Assembly: GCA_036389715.1 (NCBI GenBank)
Contig: DASVWH010000244.1
Span: forward strand, 1-10,007
Length of the DNA stretch: 10,007 nt
Source of the DNA: DASVWH01 sp036389715
GTDB taxonomy: Bacteria > Acidobacteriota > Blastocatellia > Pyrinomonadales > Pyrinomonadaceae
Direction: 5' to 3'
The notes under the pieces are model-generated. The model saw only the letters and a program-made list of their open reading frames with translations. It was not told where the DNA came from and ran no database searches. The translations under genes were made by a program, and so were the position numbers. Numbering within the stretch: position 1 is the first letter of the stretch; each line of letters starts with the position of its first letter. This document shows positions 1-6,583 of the stretch, in pieces.

Positions 1-176
1 TGAAACTCCATAAATTCTTGAGCTCCCTGATACTTATGAGTCCTTAACTTTGGATCAAATGGATTATTCTTGAAAAGCTCCACTCGCTCCCAAAATCTTG
101 TTTCCAAGCCCGCATTCCCGGTAACATTCTTCTTGAACGCCTTTTTGAAAGATGAGCTGAAGGCTATCTCAATCAT
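1..176 (-). CDS. RelE/YafQ-type toxin, partial (C-terminus beyond window)
   Basis: This is the toxin of a type II toxin-antitoxin pair. Family members are ribosome-dependent mRNA endonucleases held inactive by the antitoxin. The frame starts at an ATG at 176-174 on the minus strand and stays open for 58 codons to the window edge. It begins MIEIAFSSSFKKAFKK and continues with FWERVELFKNNPFDPKLRTHK, which matches the N-terminal strand-helix-helix layout and the typical 'NPFDPxLxTHK' stretch of RelE/YafQ-like toxins. The start overlaps the antitoxin stop by 8 nt. An AAGGA ribosome-binding site (minus 188-184) sits 7 nt upstream inside the antitoxin gene, implying translational coupling. The catalytic C-terminal half lies outside the window. 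The last ten visible residues (YQGAQEFMEF) do not resemble the usual 'LSGKLKxxWSFS' continuation, so divergence or decay cannot be excluded. Confidence 0.75.
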   Translation of the reverse strand, partial: MIEIAFSSSFKKAFKKNVTGNAGLETRFWERVELFKNNPFDPKLRTHKYQGAQEFMEF

Positions 177-381
177 TCAGCATTCCTTTAAGCACATTCA
201 TGTCACTGGAGAATACCAATTTTTCTTCGTTCAATTCCTGTAGACTAGCCTGATAGCTTTCATATATCCCCGCTCTTTTTTCTTCAGCCAGGTACTTTTC
301 GATAAGGATTTGCAACTCCAGCTTTTCTTCAGTAGTTAGATTTTTCACTTCTTCGACGACTTCGGCAAAACTATCTTTCAT
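169..381 (-). CDS. Antitoxin-like small protein upstream of RelE-type toxin
   Basis: A 70-residue acidic, mostly helical protein that probably neutralises the toxin encoded directly downstream and may repress the shared promoter. I start it at the ATG at 381-379, where a GAGG (minus 394-391) lies 9 nt upstream. An in-frame TTG at 396 would add five residues but has no comparable site. The N-terminal half (AEVVEEVKNLTTEEKLELQILIEKYL) resembles the 'L(S/T)xEEKxELxxLLxK' helix common in small antitoxins paired with RelE/ParE toxins. The C-terminal half (residues 35-70) has the charged, flexible look of a toxin-wrapping tail. I see no clear ribbon-helix-helix or AbrB domain, so the family is unnamed. 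The call rests mainly on the overlapping toxin gene and the size. It lies 56 nt downstream of the small membrane protein gene on the same strand. Confidence 0.7.
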   Translation of the reverse strand: MKDSFAEVVEEVKNLTTEEKLELQILIEKYLAEEKRAGIYESYQASLQELNEEKLVFSSDMNVLKGMLND

Positions 382-437
382 ATCTTTGCACCTCAACTTT
401 TTCTACAAAATATACCCTTCTCATTTCTATAGTGGAT

Positions 438-566
438 TCACCATAACGACGACAATTCAACTTTCAGAACTTTTATTATTCCGATTAGAAGCAAAAGGAT
501 AAGGGCAATCCGCAGGATTAACCATTCAACTTTAGCTAGCGGGTCATTGGATTTCGGTTCAGACAT
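438..566 (-). CDS. 42-residue single-pass membrane protein
   Basis: A tiny gene with a convincing start. GGAGG (minus 578-574) stands 7 nt before the ATG at 566-564; another in-frame ATG at 572 is only 1 nt from that site and so is unlikely. The product has a short polar N-terminus (MSEPKSNDPLAKVEW), one hydrophobic segment at about residues 16-31 (LILRIALILLLLIGII) and a short tail ending KVELSSLW. It is probably a single-pass inner-membrane peptide; the R19 within the segment is unusual. I do not recognise a family. It is the first of three co-directional genes ahead of the antitoxin and toxin and shares their AT-rich composition. It could be an unrelated cassette gene or a third partner of the module. 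The stop TGA is at 440-438. Confidence 0.6.
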   Translation of the reverse strand: MSEPKSNDPLAKVEWLILRIALILLLLIGIIKVLKVELSSLW

Positions 567-703
567 ATACATTCCTCCATTAAATGTTACCAATGTCTGA
601 ACTGGGTCTTAGGGTATCGGTTTTTACCCGCTTGTCAATAGGTTCAATAAAAATTGTTATAGACTCTATAGTATATCCTTGTAGAAATACTTGAAGGTAG
701 GCA

Positions 704-723
704 ATCTAATTTAAGAATTAGAT
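704..723. repeat. Perfect 8-bp inverted repeat, AT-rich
   Basis: ATCTAATT at 704-711 and AATTAGAT at 716-723 are exact reverse complements around the 4-base centre TAAG. A second compact palindrome, TATAGA-C-TCTATA, lies at 658-670. Both are upstream of the leftward small membrane protein and toxin-antitoxin genes and could be repressor sites, for instance for antitoxin autoregulation. AT-rich DNA makes short palindromes more likely by chance, so the role is open. The stop codon of the decayed frame lies inside the 704-723 repeat. Confidence 0.4.
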
Positions 724-914
724 AGATTTAGACAAAATTGCAATCCCAGAGTTTGGGCCGCCTCGTTTAAGCTCCTTGGGGGAAGTTTTAATCGGGGGCG
801 CATAATCGCATCCCATCGCGTCCAGGTCGTCTCCTGTGGAAACCCATAGCGTACAAGACGCCGAACGTTAATTAGGTCAAACCATTGGTCTAATTCATTT
901 AGGCCGGGTCCGGT
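711..914 (-). pseudogene. Possible decayed gene remnant (67 open codons, no start)
   Basis: The minus strand is open from just after a TAG at 917-915 to a TAA at 713-711, giving 67 residues with no ATG, GTG, TTG or CTG in the first half. The only Met is internal, near residue 38. The sequence reads like real protein rather than random frame. It has WFDLINVRRLVRYGFPQ, then TTWTRWDAIMRPRLKLPP, then RSLNEAAQTLGL, the last resembling the first helix and turn of a DNA-binding motif. I cannot name a family. It could be the 3' end of a gene disrupted when the integrase or AT-rich segment arrived. It could also be a chance open frame, since it crosses both the dyad repeats and the composition boundary. 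Function: none assigned. Confidence 0.3.
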
Positions 915-920
915 CTAAAT
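897..920. repeat. 24-bp near-perfect dyad with flanking GGTCTAA repeats upstream of intI
   Basis: ATTTAGGCCGG (897-907) and CCGGTCTAAAT (910-920) are inverted copies with a 2-base centre and a single mismatch (G903 against T914, a G-T pair in a folded strand). The word GGTCTAA occurs in direct orientation at 887-893, 912-918 and 952-958, and AGACC at 967-971 pairs with GGTCT at 952-956. AATTAG (870-875) and CTAATT (890-895) form another weak inverted pair. The cluster ends about 75 bases before the integrase start. It could be an operator for intI, integrase-binding repeats of an attI-like site, or remains of a degenerate recombination site. Confidence 0.5.
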
Positions 921-1046
921 AATCGAAGGGCCGTTGAATGCTGTAATCTTCGGTCTAAGAGCCCTAAGACCTGGCTTTTACCGCGCGGCGGGCGGCGAAA
1001 TCTGCTATCCTCGCAGGAACTCCTAACCCCATCAGGAGAATGTCTC

Positions 1047-2027
1047 ATGCATCCGTCTACGCCTCTCCGGCAGAAGTCGCCGTTACTCGAACAGGTTCGG
1101 CAACGCCTGCGGCTCAAGCATTATAGCATCCGCACGGAAGAGGCCTACGTGAGGTCTATCAAACGCTTTATCCTCTTCCACCGCAAACGTCACCCGGCCG
1201 CGATGGGGGTCGATGAAATCCGGCAGTACCTCTCGCACCTGGCCGTCGACGGGCGCGTGGCTCCCTCTTCACAGAACGTAGAATTAGCCGCGCTGCTCTT
1301 CCTTTATCGTCAAGTGCTGGGGCGAGACCTGCCCTCTGTTGAGGGCATCGAGCGGGCCAAACAACCCCGCAGAGTGCCGACGGTGCTGACGCGCGAGGAA
1401 GTCGCCAAGATACTGGCCAGGCTTTCAGGCACGTATCACCTGATGACGAGCCTGCTCTACGGCACTGGAATGCGGTTGATGGAATGCGTGCGCCTCAGAG
1501 TTAAAGATATAGACTTCGGATACCGGCAGATAACGGTCAGGGACGGTAAGGGTTGCAAGGACAGGAGGACGCTGCTGCCTGAATCCCTGGTCGTGCCGCT
1601 CAGGAGACAACTGGAGCGAACGCGCCTGCTGCATGAGGAGGACTTGCAGAGCGGATACGGGAGCGTGTATCTGCCCAACGCCCTGGAGCGTAAGTATCCC
1701 GACGCGGCGAAGGAGTGGGCATGGCAGTGGGCGTTTCCCGCGGGGAGGTTGTCAGTAGACCCGCGCTCAAATGAGGTGAGGAGACACCACTGCTCGGAAG
1801 ACGCGCTGCAAAGAGAAGTGAAGCGGGCTATCCGAAGGGCCGGAATTGAGAAGCGAGCGAGTTGTCACACGCTCAGGCACAGCTTTGCAACGCACCTCCT
1901 GGAAGATGGCTACGACATCAGGACGATTCAGGAGTTGCTGGGACATGCGGACGTGCAGACCACCATGATTTACACACACGTTCTCAATCGCGGAGGTAAG
2001 GGCGTGCGCAGCCCGCTCGACAAATGA
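1047..2027 (+). CDS. intI: Integron integrase (IntI-type tyrosine recombinase)
   Basis: A site-specific recombinase that inserts and excises gene cassettes by joining attC and attI sites. The 326-residue protein has an N-terminal SAM-like core-binding domain (about residues 10-95: EQVRQRLRLKHYSIRTEEAY onward) and a C-terminal catalytic domain. The catalytic set is complete: R143 (YGTGMRLME), K171 (GKGCKDRR), H274 and R277 (CHTLRHSF), H300 (LLGH) and Y309 (TTMIYTHV). Each except K171 is offset by three from class 1 IntI1. The integron-specific insertion is clear at about residues 208-248, with YLPNALERKYPDA, EWAWQWAFPA and SVDPRSNEVRRHH. The end, GGKGVRSPLD, also matches IntI proteins. AGGAG at 1034-1038, 8 nt before the ATG, supports this start. 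No frameshift or missing residue is seen, so it is probably active. It does not belong to a mobile class I recognise; it looks like a chromosomal or environmental integrase. Confidence 0.95.
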   Translation: MHPSTPLRQKSPLLEQVRQRLRLKHYSIRTEEAYVRSIKRFILFHRKRHPAAMGVDEIRQYLSHLAVDGRVAPSSQNVELAALLFLYRQVLGRDLPSVEGIERAKQPRRVPTVLTREEVAKILARLSGTYHLMTSLLYGTGMRLMECVRLRVKDIDFGYRQITVRDGKGCKDRRTLLPESLVVPLRRQLERTRLLHEEDLQSGYGSVYLPNALERKYPDAAKEWAWQWAFPAGRLSVDPRSNEVRRHHCSEDALQREVKRAIRRAGIEKRASCHTLRHSFATHLLEDGYDIRTIQELLGHADVQTTMIYTHVLNRGGKGVRSPLDK

Positions 2028-2241
2028 TTGCCCCGGGAAGCGTAGAATGACATCCCGATGCCGCATTTAAAAACAGTACGAGAGCGCCAACAAGCTACAG
2101 GTCAAGCGGCAGCCCTGATGATTTCCGGTTCCCGAGTTTGCCCACCCAGCCCGTCCTCATTCCGAAGCATCATGGAAGCTGCAAGAGCTGTGCGCTCATT
2201 TGTCTCTCAACGCTTCGGCGGCCTTCCCTCTCCAACCTTTA
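2028..2241. other. Convergent intergenic region between intI and lysR-type gene
   Basis: About 210 bases separate the stops of two converging genes. The only structure I see is a 7-bp inverted pair, CCGAAGC (2162-2168) and GCTTCGG (2212-2218), enclosing a small GAGC/GCTC hairpin (2185-2197). There is no T-run on either side, so it is not a standard intrinsic terminator. No attC-like or attI-like site with matching core sequences was found here. Confidence 0.35.
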
Positions 2242-3150
2242 TCATAACTTTCCAGTTGCGGGAGTAAGACTGCGGGCAATCGCTATGAGCTGGCTGACAG
2301 TGGGCACGACCGGCGCGGCGCGCCAGCAGACGAACACGTCTGTAAATTCACGCGGCGGACCGAGCGCTTTGTATTGCACGCCGCCCCACTGGAGCCTGCA
2401 AAAAGATGCCGGGACCAGCGAGACTCCCAGTCCCGCTTCCACCAGCCCGAGAATGGTCAGCCACTCCTGTGCCTCCTGGACCACGCGCGGGCGAAACCCT
2501 GCACGACGGCATGCATCTGCGATCTGGTCATAGAGGGCCGGGGCGACGACGCGTGGGAAATGCACGAAGGGCTCCTCTGCCAGCGCATGCAGGGGCAGTC
2601 GCCGCCGCGTCGCCAGCGGGTGCGCAGGCGGGAGCACCGCCACGAACTCCTCTCGTAAAATCGGCTCGCTGACTAAATCGTCGCCATGCTCTACGGCTTC
2701 GCGGACGAAGCCCACGTCAATGCTGCCGTCGGCCAGGGCGACGGTCTGGGCGGCGCTGGAGAGTTCCCGCAGCCGTAGCTCGACGCTCGGGTAATGCTCA
2801 CGATAGGAGCGCAATATCTCCGGCAGCGAGGTGGTCAGGATGGATGCGGCGAATCCCACCGTCAGCTTCCCCGCCTCGCCGAGCCCCGCGCGTCTCGCCA
2901 GGTCAAGCCCCTCCTCCACCTGCGCGAGCGTGCGACGGGCCACCTCCAGCAGCGCCTCGCCCGCGGCCGTCAGGCGAACCTGCGGCCTGCGCTCAAACAG
3001 CGTGTGGCCGACGAGCGCCTCCAAGCTCTTGATTTGCTGGCTCAGCGGCGGCTGCGCGAGCCCTAATTTCTGGGCGGCTCGCCCGAAATGCAGCTCCTCC
3101 GCGACGGCCGCGAAGTAACGCAAATGGCGCAGCTCGATGTTATGGTTCAT
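2242..3150 (-). CDS. LysR-family transcriptional regulator
   Basis: A DNA-binding regulator of 302 residues, the normal LysR length. Residues 5-64 are the winged helix-turn-helix: IELRHLRYFAAVAEELHFGRAAQKLGLAQPPLSQQ in short pieces, then LEALVGHTLFER and LTAAG. A linker helix follows (about 65-90), then the two-lobed effector-binding domain from about residue 94 (GKLTVGFAAS) to the end. Its N-terminus is close to the BenM/CatM/ClcR type, but the effector cannot be read from the sequence. The start ATG at 3150 is chosen because the LysR consensus begins directly after it. The upstream AGG is too close to act as a normal ribosome-binding site, so initiation may be leaderless or weak. It is divergent from the tricorn-like protease gene, the classical arrangement in which a LysR protein controls both itself and its neighbour from the shared interval. 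Confidence 0.92.
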   Translation of the reverse strand: MNHNIELRHLRYFAAVAEELHFGRAAQKLGLAQPPLSQQIKSLEALVGHTLFERRPQVRLTAAGEALLEVARRTLAQVEEGLDLARRAGLGEAGKLTVGFAASILTTSLPEILRSYREHYPSVELRLRELSSAAQTVALADGSIDVGFVREAVEHGDDLVSEPILREEFVAVLPPAHPLATRRRLPLHALAEEPFVHFPRVVAPALYDQIADACRRAGFRPRVVQEAQEWLTILGLVEAGLGVSLVPASFCRLQWGGVQYKALGPPREFTDVFVCWRAAPVVPTVSQLIAIARSLTPATGKL

Positions 3151-3346
3151 ACCTAATATATATCACATGACTACTTAAGATATATTGGACATATTAATCG
3201 CCATTGTGTAGATTTCGAGTCAATGAGTCTGCGCACGGGGGTTTGGCGCGGGATGGCTCTCGCCGCCGCGGGCCACTGAAGAGGAATTTACCGGGGTATT
3301 ATTCACACCCTCCATTTCTACTCATCACACGAAGGGAAAAGCTCTC
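3151..3346. promoter_or_regulatory. Divergent control region of lysR-type and tricorn-like genes
   Basis: A 196-base interval whose lysR-proximal 50 bases are strikingly AT-rich against GC-rich flanks. AATATAT (3155-3161) and ATATATT (3180-3186) are exact inverted copies 18 bases apart, and TAATAT (3154-3159) pairs with ATATTA (3191-3196). Nested dyads of this kind fit a LysR recognition region, although the classical T-N11-A box is too loose to prove. A weak rightward promoter could be TTGGAC (3185-3190) and TAGATT (18-base gap), a low-confidence reading. AAGGGA at 3332-3337 is the likely ribosome-binding site of the protease, 9 nt before its TTG start. Confidence 0.45.
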
Positions 3347-6300
3347 TTGAATCGGTTTGTCTTAGCCGCGCTGATCGCGGCCTGCTCGCTACAGACTGCA
3401 CGGGCGCAGGAGATGCGCCTGCTGCGTTACCCTTCAATCCAGGGCAACGCGGTAGTGTTCACTTATGCCGGGGACCTCTGGACGGCTGATCGCAGGGGAG
3501 GCACGGCCAGAAGGTTGACGACGCACCCGGGCGAGGAGCGCCGCGCACGTATCTCGCCAGACGGCTCGCTGATCGCCTTCGTCGGGTCCTACGACGGCAA
3601 CCCGGACCTTTACGTGATGCCGTTTGGCGGCGGCCCTCCCCGGCGGCTGACCTATGACCCGAACGGCGAGGGAGTGGTCGGCTGGACGCCCGACGGGAAG
3701 ATCGCCTACACCTCTACGGCCGGAAACTTCACGACGCGGCAGCCGCGCCTGTGGCTCGTAGAGCCTGACGGCGGCCTGCCCTTTGAGACGCCGCTGATCG
3801 AGTTCAGCGACGGCTCATTCTTCCCGGACGGCAAACGCGTCGCCTATACACGCGTCGGCGCACACACGCAGAACTGGCGTCGCTACCGGGGCGGGAACAT
3901 CGGGAAAATCTCCGTCTACGACTTCGCCTCGAACAACTACACGGAGCTGCCGAACAAGGGCGAGAACTCATGGTTCCCGATGGTTGCGGGCGACTCCATC
4001 TATTACGTCAGCGACCGTAACCAGGGCACTGTCAATCTTTACCGTCATGACATGGCAACCGGGAAGGAGACGCAGCTGACCAGATACTCCGACGTTGACA
4101 TCAAGTGGCCGAGCACGGACGGCAAGACCATCGTCTACGAGCACGATGGCTACCTACATGCCTACGACATCGCTGCGGGCAGAGACCAGAGGCTGACATT
4201 CGACGTGAAGGGCGACGAGCTGTCGGCTCGTCCCTACATGCTCAAGGTCGGCAGGTCAATCTCCTCTCTTTCGCTTTCGCCGAAGGGTAATCGAATCGCG
4301 GTCGAGGCGCGGGGAGAGGTTTTCAACATCGCGGCCAACGGTGAGAGTGTCAGGAATCTGACTGCTACGCCGGGCGTGCGCGAACAGCGGCCGCGCTGGT
4401 CTACGGACGGCAAAACCATCGCCTACCTGAGCGACGCTCCCGGCGACTTTCAGGTCTTCGCCCAACCGGCCGCGGGCGGCGAGGCCAAACAGCTCACCAA
4501 CCACACGGGCAAGGGCATTCGCGGCTTCAGCTGGTCGCCCGACTCAAAGCGACTGACCTACTGGACCGTTGACGACAACCTCTACCTGCTGGACATCCAG
4601 GCGCGCGAGACGAAGCTCGTCACGAAGAGCGAAAACTACGGCGACTTCACGTTCGACTGGTCTCCCGACAGCCAGTGGATCGCGTTCGTTCGTCCCGGCC
4701 GAAACGGCTTCGGCTCCATCTACCTTTACGAGTTGGCGACCGGGAAGACGACGCGCGTGACCGACGGGATGTACGACGACAGCAACGTCACCTTCGACCT
4801 GACGGGCAAGTATCTCTACTTCACTTCCGCTAGGGCGTTCTCCCCTACTTCGGGCAGATACGAGGCCAGCCTGAAGGTCGAAAACGCAGACCGCATCTAT
4901 CTCCTCCCGCTCTCGAAGGAGCAAAGCAATCCCCTCTTCCCCAAAGCGGACGAGGCAGACGAAGCTGCCCCGACGGCCGACGCTAAAAGCGAGAAGGGCG
5001 AGAAGAACGATAAGGGCGAGAAGAACGATAAGGGCGAGAAGGCTGCCGCCACGCCGCCCTTGAAGATTGACCTGGAGGGGCTGGGCGCGCGCGCCGTGGC
5101 GCTGCCGCTGCCGCCCGGTGCTCAGGGCTTACTCGACGGCGCGAAAAACGGCGTCTTCATCTACAGCGAGGGCAAGCTGCGCAAGTTCGACCTGGGCTCG
5201 AAGCAGGCCGCCACCATCTACGAGGGGCCGGAGCTGCGCTTAACGTTCAATCCTGACCAGAGCAAGTTCGTTTACTTCGCAGACGGTACGCTCGGGGTCG
5301 CGGACGCCAGGCCGGGCGTGAAGCTCGGCGACGGGAAAGTGGATACGCAGGCCGTCGAGACCTGGGTTGACCCGAGCGCCGAGTGGCGACAGATGTTCTG
5401 GGAGGCCTGGCGCGTCGAGCGCGACGGCTTCTTCCGCGAAGACCTCTGGGGGCTGGACTGGAAGGCGCTCGGCAAACACTACGAACAGTACCTGCCGCAC
5501 GTCAGGCACAGGCAGGACCTGTACTACGTGATTGGTCTGTTGATCGGCGAGCTGGGCACCTCGCACGCTTATGTAGACCCTGCGCCGGGCGAGCCCCCTA
5601 CGAGCGACCGTGCCGCCAGCGCCGCGATGCTCGGGGCCGATTACCAGCGGGACGGCCAGTGGGTGCGGTTCAAGCGCATCTACCCAGGCACGCTGACGCA
5701 GGACGCCTGGCGCGGCCCGCTTGGCGAGCCCGGCGTCAACGTCAAGGCCGGTGACTACCTCCTGGAGATTGATGGCAGCCCCGTCACCGCGAAGATTCAT
5801 CCGAACTCGCTCCTGATAAATAAGGCGAACCGCGTCGTCACGCTGACGGTCAACGACCGCCCGGCGCTTGAAGGTGCGCGGCGGGTTCGCGTCAAGCCGT
5901 TGGCGGGTGAGTCGCAGCTACGCTATTACGAATGGGTAGAGGGCAACCGGCGCAAGGTCGAAGAGCTCTCGGGCGGCCGCGTCGGCTACATTCATTACCC
6001 GGACACGGCGCGGGGCGGGCAGATCGAATTCATCCGCGGCTACTATGCGCAGACGGACAAGGACGCCATCATCCTCGACGGGCGGTTCAACTCCGGCGGG
6101 AGCCCGCAGCCGATGGTCCTGCCGACGCTCGCGCGCCGCTGGCAGACGGTCATCCAGGCGCGTAACTGGCAGGGCGGCTCCGAGATGCGGGCGATTAACG
6201 GCCCGAAGGCCATGCTGATTAACGGCTACGCGGGTTCGGGCGGCGACCTGACGCCCTGGATGTTCCGTGACCTGGGGCTCGGTCCACTAATCGGCACGCG

Positions 6301-6583
6301 GACGCTCGGCGCGCTCGTCGGCATCGCTGAATTCCGTGAATTGATGGACGGCAGCCAGGTCAGCGCGCCCGGCTATACCAGGTTCGACCCGAAGACGGGC
6401 GAGTGGATTGCGGAGAACAGGGGCGTGCAGCCAGACATCGAGGTGGATGCCAGACCTGACCTGGTCGCGCACGGGGCCGACCCGCAGTTGGAGGCGGCCG
6501 TGGAATACCTGCTGGGCCAGTTGAAGAAGAATCCGCCGGTGGTGTCTCCGCCTAAACTACCGCCCGCCAGGTCGCAGCGCTAG
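3347..6583 (+). CDS. Secreted tricorn-like S41 family protease
   Basis: A large serine protease (1078 residues, about the size of archaeal tricorn) that would degrade peptides outside the cytoplasm. Start is a TTG with AAGGGA 9 nt upstream. A signal peptide follows at residues 1-20 (MNRFVLAALIAACSLQTARA, cleavage before QEM). Residues about 25-530 are WD40/PD40-like beta-propeller repeats with motifs such as ISPDG, GWTPDG, WSTDGKT, SWSPDSK and DWSPDSQ. A charged linker (about 533-568) precedes the core region. A PDZ-like segment lies near 760-850 (AGDYLLEIDG). The S41 catalytic domain carries S739-H740 (GTSHAY), the nucleophile S964 (GSGGD) and E1023 (ENRGVQPD), matching the S-H-S-E tetrad of tricorn. 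All key residues are present, so it is probably active. Unlike archaeal tricorn, it is exported. It diverges from the LysR gene, its likely regulator. Confidence 0.92.
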   Translation: MNRFVLAALIAACSLQTARAQEMRLLRYPSIQGNAVVFTYAGDLWTADRRGGTARRLTTHPGEERRARISPDGSLIAFVGSYDGNPDLYVMPFGGGPPRRLTYDPNGEGVVGWTPDGKIAYTSTAGNFTTRQPRLWLVEPDGGLPFETPLIEFSDGSFFPDGKRVAYTRVGAHTQNWRRYRGGNIGKISVYDFASNNYTELPNKGENSWFPMVAGDSIYYVSDRNQGTVNLYRHDMATGKETQLTRYSDVDIKWPSTDGKTIVYEHDGYLHAYDIAAGRDQRLTFDVKGDELSARPYMLKVGRSISSLSLSPKGNRIAVEARGEVFNIAANGESVRNLTATPGVREQRPRWSTDGKTIAYLSDAPGDFQVFAQPAAGGEAKQLTNHTGKGIRGFSWSPDSKRLTYWTVDDNLYLLDIQARETKLVTKSENYGDFTFDWSPDSQWIAFVRPGRNGFGSIYLYELATGKTTRVTDGMYDDSNVTFDLTGKYLYFTSARAFSPTSGRYEASLKVENADRIYLLPLSKEQSNPLFPKADEADEAAPTADAKSEKGEKNDKGEKNDKGEKAAATPPLKIDLEGLGARAVALPLPPGAQGLLDGAKNGVFIYSEGKLRKFDLGSKQAATIYEGPELRLTFNPDQSKFVYFADGTLGVADARPGVKLGDGKVDTQAVETWVDPSAEWRQMFWEAWRVERDGFFREDLWGLDWKALGKHYEQYLPHVRHRQDLYYVIGLLIGELGTSHAYVDPAPGEPPTSDRAASAAMLGADYQRDGQWVRFKRIYPGTLTQDAWRGPLGEPGVNVKAGDYLLEIDGSPVTAKIHPNSLLINKANRVVTLTVNDRPALEGARRVRVKPLAGESQLRYYEWVEGNRRKVEELSGGRVGYIHYPDTARGGQIEFIRGYYAQTDKDAIILDGRFNSGGSPQPMVLPTLARRWQTVIQARNWQGGSEMRAINGPKAMLINGYAGSGGDLTPWMFRDLGLGPLIGTRTLGALVGIAEFRELMDGSQVSAPGYTRFDPKTGEWIAENRGVQPDIEVDARPDLVAHGADPQLEAAVEYLLGQLKKNPPVVSPPKLPPARSQR
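4991..5042 (+). repeat. 18-bp tandem repeat coding the Lys/Glu-rich linker of the protease
   Basis: The unit GAGAAGAACGATAAGGGC occurs twice exactly (5000-5017 and 5018-5035), flanked by partial copies GAGAAGGGC (4991-4999) and GAGAAGG (5036-5042). It keeps frame and encodes repeated EKNDKG between the propeller part and the catalytic half. A multiple-of-three unit permits length change without frameshift. Confidence 0.85.

Larger units (their letters stand above)
567..1046. other. Long intergenic region between small membrane gene and intI
   Basis: About 480 bases without an intact gene. Composition changes sharply near 735-760, from AT-rich on the left to GC-rich on the right. The left part holds short palindromes (612-629, 658-670, 704-723), which suit a control region for the leftward genes, although I find no convincing -35/-10 pair. 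The middle holds a start-less open frame on the minus strand (711-914). The right part holds a 24-bp dyad and repeated GGTCTAA words, followed by the integrase ribosome-binding site. I searched for integron core sites (RYYYAAC / GTTRRRY). Only GTTGAAT at 933-939 fits exactly, with GTTAGGA on the minus strand at 1027-1021 one base off. No paired, foldable attC was seen. Confidence 0.6.

Noticed and set aside
612..629. GGGTA/TACCC hairpin as a terminator
   Set aside because: A 5-bp stem with no T-run on the relevant side is too weak.
860..939. Possible attC on the minus strand (ATTCAAC at 939-933 to GTTCGGC at 866-860)
   Set aside because: The second core has a wrong base, the outer cores pair at only about three of seven positions, and the central dyad is off-centre. 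It is not a convincing foldable attC.
899..1117. 72-codon leftward open frame
   Set aside because: Overlaps the intI start and its ribosome-binding site; Arg/Cys-rich composition typical of a shadow frame.
2162..2218. Inverted repeat after intI as an attC or terminator
   Set aside because: No matching RYYYAAC/GTTRRRY cores at its ends and no T-run; the 7-bp arms are too short to support either call.
5240..5800. 186-codon leftward open frame
   Set aside because: Antisense to the tricorn-like protease, whose PDZ and catalytic motifs are clear on the other strand.
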